Assembly: GCF_014530035.1 (NCBI RefSeq)
Contig: NZ_JACVMX010000003.1
Span: forward strand, 248,001 to 312,000
Direction: 5' to 3'
Source: Leucobacter sp. cx-328
GTDB lineage: Bacteria; Actinomycetota; Actinomycetes; Actinomycetales; Microbacteriaceae
Length of the DNA stretch: 64,000 nucleotides
Positions 60,071-64,000 of the stretch are shown here, one piece after another. The notes beneath the pieces were generated by a model. The model did no database searches. It was not told the DNA's origin and saw only the letters and a list, made by a program, of their open reading frames with translations. The stretch's first letter is position 1. Each line of letters begins with the position of its first letter. The position numbers and the translations under genes are program-made.

Positions 60071-61075
60071 CTAGTGCTGGCAGCCGGGGCACCAGTACAG
60101 CTTGCGATTCGCCATTTCTTCGAGAACGATGTTCGTCCCACAGCGCTTACACGGAGTGCCCTCGAGCTTGTAGACCCAGTGGCGCTCATCGCGCTCGACC
60201 AGGGCCTTCTCGTACGCTTCTCCCTCGAGGCCGTCGATCGTCATCATCTGACCGACCGTAATACCGGTGTCCAGGAGCGCAGCCCAGTCGTCCCACATGT
60301 CTTCAAGCACCGTGCGGTCGATGGTATTTGCGGGGGTGTGCGGATCGATTTCCGCACGGAACAGCATCTCGGCACGGTAGACATTGCCGATGCCAGCGAC
60401 GACCGACTGATCCATAAGCACGATGCCGATTGCGGTCTTCTTTTTGCCCGCACGCTCCACAAACCGCTGCTTCTCAAGCGGGGTGTTCGCGTTTGCCGGG
60501 TCGGGCCCAAGCTTCTGTATTACCGCATCGACTTCGGCAGGCGTCAGCACTTCGCAGGCGGTGGGGCCGCGCAGATCCGCGCACACGAGATCATTGAGCA
60601 ATCGCACCCGCACCTGCCCAACGGGCTCGGGCGGCCAGACCGACGACGCTGCCGATGCCTTGTCGCTCTCGGCCATACGTACGCGACTGCGACGAGGTGC
60701 GCCGATCGAGGTGACTGAGTCTTCCGCGTCAGCATCGACCGGGCGTGAGCCGCTCGGTCGCGAGTGCTCCCCCGTTTGGCCAAGCTTCGAATGGCCCGGC
60801 GTCTGGCCATGGATCTGAATTGAGTCATCGACCCGAACCTCGCCCGCGAAGTCCCAGGCACCATAGATGCCGAGGTGGACGCGCAGCCAGTAACCGCCCT
60901 CGAACTCGAGAAACATCTGCTTCCCAACGGCACGCGCATCAATCATTTTGCGGCCGCTAATAAGCTCTGCGCCCTGCGCAAAACGTCCCTGAGGACTCGT
61001 GATTTCAGGCGCGGTGCCAACAAAGTTCACGCCGAACTGACGCGCAATTCGGTGTACGGAATGCCCTTCAGGCAT
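60071..61075 (-). CDS. Nei-like DNA glycosylase/AP lyase (endonuclease VIII)
   Basis: A 334-residue Fpg/Nei-family enzyme that excises oxidised bases. 'MPEGHSVHRIARQF' supplies the catalytic Pro2 and Glu3, 'SVVAGIGNVYRAEMLF' is the helix-two-turn-helix, and four Cys ('CKRCG' and 'CPGC') form the C-terminal zinc finger. A charged, low-complexity insert (about residues 90-145) separates the domains. ATG 61075 with GAGGTG. Confidence 0.9.
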   Translation of the reverse strand: MPEGHSVHRIARQFGVNFVGTAPEITSPQGRFAQGAELISGRKMIDARAVGKQMFLEFEGGYWLRVHLGIYGAWDFAGEVRVDDSIQIHGQTPGHSKLGQTGEHSRPSGSRPVDADAEDSVTSIGAPRRSRVRMAESDKASAASSVWPPEPVGQVRVRLLNDLVCADLRGPTACEVLTPAEVDAVIQKLGPDPANANTPLEKQRFVERAGKKKTAIGIVLMDQSVVAGIGNVYRAEMLFRAEIDPHTPANTIDRTVLEDMWDDWAALLDTGITVGQMMTIDGLEGEAYEKALVERDERHWVYKLEGTPCKRCGTNIVLEEMANRKLYWCPGCQH

Positions 61076-61179
61076 GGATTTCACCTCACATATACAAGAA
61101 GTGGGGCTCAGGAACGCGCTGCGCACGAACCCGAAACCCCACCTCGCGAGTTAGTTTCGCGAACTCCGAGAGAAACTCT

Positions 61180-61671
61180 CTAGAGCGAATCGACCTGCTT
61201 GCCTGCGATAAGACCGGTGCGCTCGTACTCGCCGAGCTGACCGATGCGGCGCACGTGGCGCTCATCACCGGGGAACGGCGTAGCGATGAAGAGATCGATG
61301 AAGCGGATCGCGTCTTCGACCGGGTGCTGGCGCGCGCCGATCGAGATCACGTTGGCGTTGTTGTGCTCACGCGCGAGTTCAGCGGTCGAGTCGTTCCACA
61401 CGAGTGCCGCACGGATACCCTCAACCTTGTTTGCAGCGATCTGCTCGCCGTTGCCCGAACCGCCGAACACGACGCCGAGCGCCTGCACGCCGTCGCGCTC
61501 ATCACGCGCAACGCCGAGTGCTGCGTTGATGCAGAACGAGGGGTAGTCGTCAAGCGCGTCGTAGGCCTCAGGGCCGTGGTCAATTACTTCGTGGCCCTGG
61601 TCTGCCAGGTGCTGCTGAAGCTGCTGGCTGAACTCGAGGCCTGCATGGTCGGTGGCAACGTGAATACGCAT
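61180..61671 (-). CDS. rpiB: Ribose-5-phosphate isomerase B
   Basis: A 163-residue isomerase of the non-oxidative pentose phosphate pathway. 'RIHVATDHAGLEF' and 'FGGSGNGEQIAANKVEGIRAALVWN' match actinobacterial RpiB, which uses a Glu in place of the Cys base of E. coli. Leaderless: TAAACT 7 nt before ATG. Confidence 0.95.
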   Translation of the reverse strand: MRIHVATDHAGLEFSQQLQQHLADQGHEVIDHGPEAYDALDDYPSFCINAALGVARDERDGVQALGVVFGGSGNGEQIAANKVEGIRAALVWNDSTAELAREHNNANVISIGARQHPVEDAIRFIDLFIATPFPGDERHVRRIGQLGEYERTGLIAGKQVDSL

Positions 61672-61678
61672 AATCTCT

Positions 61679-61684
61679 AGTTTA
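61679..61684 (-). promoter_or_regulatory. -10 element for rpiB
   Basis: TAAACT on the minus strand, 7 nt before ATG 61671. Confidence 0.45.
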
Positions 61685-61695
61685 CCTGCTCGGAA

Positions 61696-62319
61696 CTAGA
61701 ACTGCGGACCCGCGGTACGACCGCGCTTGAGCTCGTAGAAACCGGGAACGCTTGCCATCATTACCATGCCGTCCCACAGCCGAAGTGCGTCATCACCGGT
61801 CGGCGCGGGGGTCATCACTGGGCCAAAGAATGCGTTGCCGTCGACGGAGATGATCGGAACGCCAACGTCGGGGCCGGCGGTCGCCATTGCGTGGTCGGTG
61901 TTCGCACGAAGGATGGTGTCGTCGGTGGCGTCTGCGCGATCCGCCAACTCAGCAGAGAGACCAACTGCAGCGAGCGCTTCGAGCGCAATCGCGTCGTCAT
62001 CGGTGCGGGCTTCGGGGTGAATGCGGGTGCCGACCTCGGTGTAAAACTTGCCGACGGCTTCGTCGCCTGCGGTTTCGCCGATTGCAATGGCGATCTGGCC
62101 AAAGCGCTTGCCGCGCCGGTGGCCCTCGACGTACGGGGCAGCCTCGGGGCTGGAGTGCAGCGCTTCATTACCCTCGTTCAAGATGGCGAGGCTGATGGGG
62201 CGCCACAGCACAGGGAAGTTACGAACTTCTGAGACTTCGTGGACCCAACGGCTGGTCATCCAGCACCAGGGGCAGCTTGGGTCGAAGTAAAACTCTACGG
62301 TGGGGGTCTGCTCGGTCAT
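61696..62319 (-). CDS. DsbA-fold oxidoreductase, Rv2466c-like mycothiol-dependent reductase
   Basis: A 207-residue cytoplasmic thioredoxin-fold protein with CPWC in 'FYFDPSCPWCWMTSRW'. 'RPISLAILNEGNE' and 'VGVPIISVDGNAFFGPVM' match the actinobacterial Rv2466c family, where the enzyme uses mycothiol and activates some nitro-drugs. Start ATG 62319, with TAGGGT 6 nt upstream. Divergent from pepN. Confidence 0.88.
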   Translation of the reverse strand: MTEQTPTVEFYFDPSCPWCWMTSRWVHEVSEVRNFPVLWRPISLAILNEGNEALHSSPEAAPYVEGHRRGKRFGQIAIAIGETAGDEAVGKFYTEVGTRIHPEARTDDDAIALEALAAVGLSAELADRADATDDTILRANTDHAMATAGPDVGVPIISVDGNAFFGPVMTPAPTGDDALRLWDGMVMMASVPGFYELKRGRTAGPQF

Positions 62320-62325
62320 GGCTTC

Positions 62326-62331
62326 ACCCTA
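62326..62331 (-). promoter_or_regulatory. -10 element for the Rv2466c-like gene
   Basis: TAGGGT on the minus strand, 6 nt before the ATG. Confidence 0.45.
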
Positions 62332-62464
62332 TCTGCGTACTGGCTTCGCGCGCATGCCTTTTCCGCACAGAATGACTGCGGTTCTGCAGGCCGTTCAGCG
62401 CGGTCATTGGATATGCGAATACAGTTGACTCAATTACATTGTTTTTCGTGGAGTGGAGATCACA

Positions 62465-64000
62465 GTGCCAGGAGAAAACCTCACTCGTCTTGAGGCCCAG
62501 GAACGCGCCCGCGTAGTACAGAGTCAGAGCTACGAAATCGCTCTGCATCTTGCTTCGGGCGACGAGACGTTCCAGTCAGATACGACGGTTCGATTCACGG
62601 GCGAAGCTGGCGCTTCGACGTTCATCGACCTCATTGCTGCATCGGTTGAGCTCGTTGAGCTGAACGGTGTCGCGCTCGACCCCGCAGAGGTATTTGCGGA
62701 CTCGCGTGTGCAGCTGCCCAGTATCGCTGCTGAGAACGTATTGCGGATCAAGTCGACCCAGCGTTACATGAACACTGGCGAGGGTCTGCACCGTTTCGTC
62801 GACCCTGCGGACAATGAGGTCTACCTGTACTCGCAGTTCGAGGTACCTGATTCGCGTCGTATGTACCCCGTGTTCGAGCAGCCTGATCTGAAGGCGAACT
62901 TCCAGTTCATCGTCACGGCTCCTGCGCGCTGGAAGGTGACGAGCAACCAGCCGACGCCTGAGCCCGTCGCAGTTGCTGAGCCCTCTGGCATTGGTGCGCT
63001 CGGCGGCGAGGAACTCGCTACCTGGACGTTCGAGCCAACCCCGGTGATCTCGAGCTACATCACTGCGCTCATCGCCGGCCCGTACTACGAGGTTCGTAGC
63101 GAACTGACGAGCAAGGATGGGCGGATCATCCCCCTCGGCGTTTTCTGCCGCCATTCGCTGTCAGAGTACATGGACGCCGACTACGTGTTCGACAAGACCC
63201 GTGAGGGCTTCGAGTTCTTCGAGAACGAGTTCGATTTCCCGTACCCGTTCGATAAGTACGATCAGCTCTTCGTCCCCGAGTACAACATGGGCGCAATGGA
63301 GAACGCTGGCGCTGTCACGTTCACCGAGACCTATGTCTTCCGTAGCCAGGTGACCGATGCCATTCGCGAGCGTCGCGTGGTGACGATTCTGCACGAGCTC
63401 GCGCACATGTGGTTCGGTGACCTTGTCACCATGCGCTGGTGGAATGATCTCTGGTTGAACGAGTCGTTCGCTGAGTACATGTCGACGCTGGGTGTTGCTG
63501 AGGCAACCGAGTGGTCAGACTGCTGGACGACCTTCGCTGCCAGCGAGAAGTCGTGGGCGTACCGCCAGGATCAGCTGCCTTCGACGCACCCGATCAAGGC
63601 TGAAATTCGTGATCTGCAGGACGTGCTCGTCAACTTCGACGGCATCACCTACGCCAAGGGCGCTTCGGTACTCAAGCAGCTCGTTGCTTGGGTTGGCCGC
63701 AAGCCGTTCATGACCGGTGTGCACGACTACTTCGTCAAGCATCAGTTCTCGAACACTGAGCTTCCTGATCTCATGACCGAGCTCGAGGCACAGAGCGGCC
63801 GCGACCTCACAGACTGGACCAAGAAGTGGCTCGAGACCGCTGGCGTGAACACGCTCCGCCCGGTCTTTGAGGTTGACGCAGACGGCAAGTTCACGAGCTT
63901 TGTGATCGAGCAGACCGCGCACGCCGACTACCCCACGCTTCGCCCCCACCGCATCGCGGTTGGCCTCTACGAGGAGCAGGACGGCGCGATCATTCGCACC
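62465..64000 (+). CDS. pepN: Aminopeptidase N, N-terminal part (cut by window edge)
   Basis: The first 512 codons of an M1 zinc aminopeptidase, which removes N-terminal residues from peptides in the cytoplasm. Substrate motif 'GAMENAG', zinc motif HELAHMWFGDL with the third ligand Glu in 'NESFAEY', and 'EQPDLKANFQF' are present. GTG at 62465 with GGAG 7 nt upstream. The gene continues beyond the right edge. Confidence 0.95.
   Translation, partial: MPGENLTRLEAQERARVVQSQSYEIALHLASGDETFQSDTTVRFTGEAGASTFIDLIAASVELVELNGVALDPAEVFADSRVQLPSIAAENVLRIKSTQRYMNTGEGLHRFVDPADNEVYLYSQFEVPDSRRMYPVFEQPDLKANFQFIVTAPARWKVTSNQPTPEPVAVAEPSGIGALGGEELATWTFEPTPVISSYITALIAGPYYEVRSELTSKDGRIIPLGVFCRHSLSEYMDADYVFDKTREGFEFFENEFDFPYPFDKYDQLFVPEYNMGAMENAGAVTFTETYVFRSQVTDAIRERRVVTILHELAHMWFGDLVTMRWWNDLWLNESFAEYMSTLGVAEATEWSDCWTTFAASEKSWAYRQDQLPSTHPIKAEIRDLQDVLVNFDGITYAKGASVLKQLVAWVGRKPFMTGVHDYFVKHQFSNTELPDLMTELEAQSGRDLTDWTKKWLETAGVNTLRPVFEVDADGKFTSFVIEQTAHADYPTLRPHRIAVGLYEEQDGAIIRT

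Noticed and set aside
1-64000. CRISPR arrays, insertion sequences, prophage, integrase or attachment sites
   Set aside because: No regularly spaced repeats, transposase or integrase motifs seen; tRNA-Leu has no repeated 3' end nearby.

Overview
The window is high-GC, gene-dense actinobacterial chromosome, most likely Microbacteriaceae. Evidence: GC-rich codon use, many GTG/TTG starts, 1-4 nt stop/start overlaps, a DUF3515 lipoprotein, a mycothiol-type (Rv2466c-like) DsbA-fold reductase, and many genes whose -10 box lies 6-8 nt before the start codon with no Shine-Dalgarno (leaderless mRNAs). A Leucobacter-like genus is my guess, not proven. No insertion sequence, phage, CRISPR array or rRNA was seen; one tRNA-Leu (UAG) is present.

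Layout. 1-3.2 kb: 5' part of recG, a tyrosine phosphatase, rsmD, a membrane GAF protein. 3.5-7.8 kb: GABA degradation (gabT-gabD) with a divergent PucR-type regulator. 7.7-9.4 kb: thiL and a DUF3515 lipoprotein. 9.4-16.2 kb: a leftward operon leuC-leuD-murA-plsC-gpsA-ddl, headed by what looks like a leucine leader peptide and attenuator. 16.2-18.9 kb: TerC with a probable yybP-ykoY Mn2+ riboswitch, a UPF0114 membrane protein, tRNA-Leu and a cold-shock protein. 19.4-25.8 kb: AraC regulator/MFS exporter pair (NimR/NimT-like), a membrane-domain/lipase fusion, a GTPase coupled to a serine hydrolase.

25.8-45.7 kb is the most remarkable part. Fifteen genes in two divergent groups, plus a nearby third group, encode an oligopeptide ABC importer, M19 and M20 peptidases, a dipeptide epimerase/N-acylamino-acid racemase-like enzyme, a D-amino-acid dehydrogenase, an S66 LD-carboxypeptidase, an S13 D-Ala-D-Ala carboxypeptidase with no signal peptide, two class A beta-lactamase-like hydrolases with no signal peptide, a glutamine-amidotransferase/serine-hydrolase fusion, a GNAT acetyltransferase and a SIS protein without its DNA-binding domain. 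Together they look like import and cytoplasmic dismantling of D-amino-acid-containing peptides, most plausibly cell-wall peptides.

45.8-64 kb: GntR/YtrA-controlled ABC exporter, an orphan hypothetical gene, a TIGR01777 epimerase, a Pyr_excise protein, an EamA transporter, a 1023-residue kinase/beta-barrel/aminotransferase fusion, then housekeeping genes (rdgB, rph, murI, rnhB, lepB, rplS), an MHS-type transporter, a Nei-like glycosylase, rpiB, the Rv2466c-like reductase and the 5' part of pepN, which runs off the right edge.
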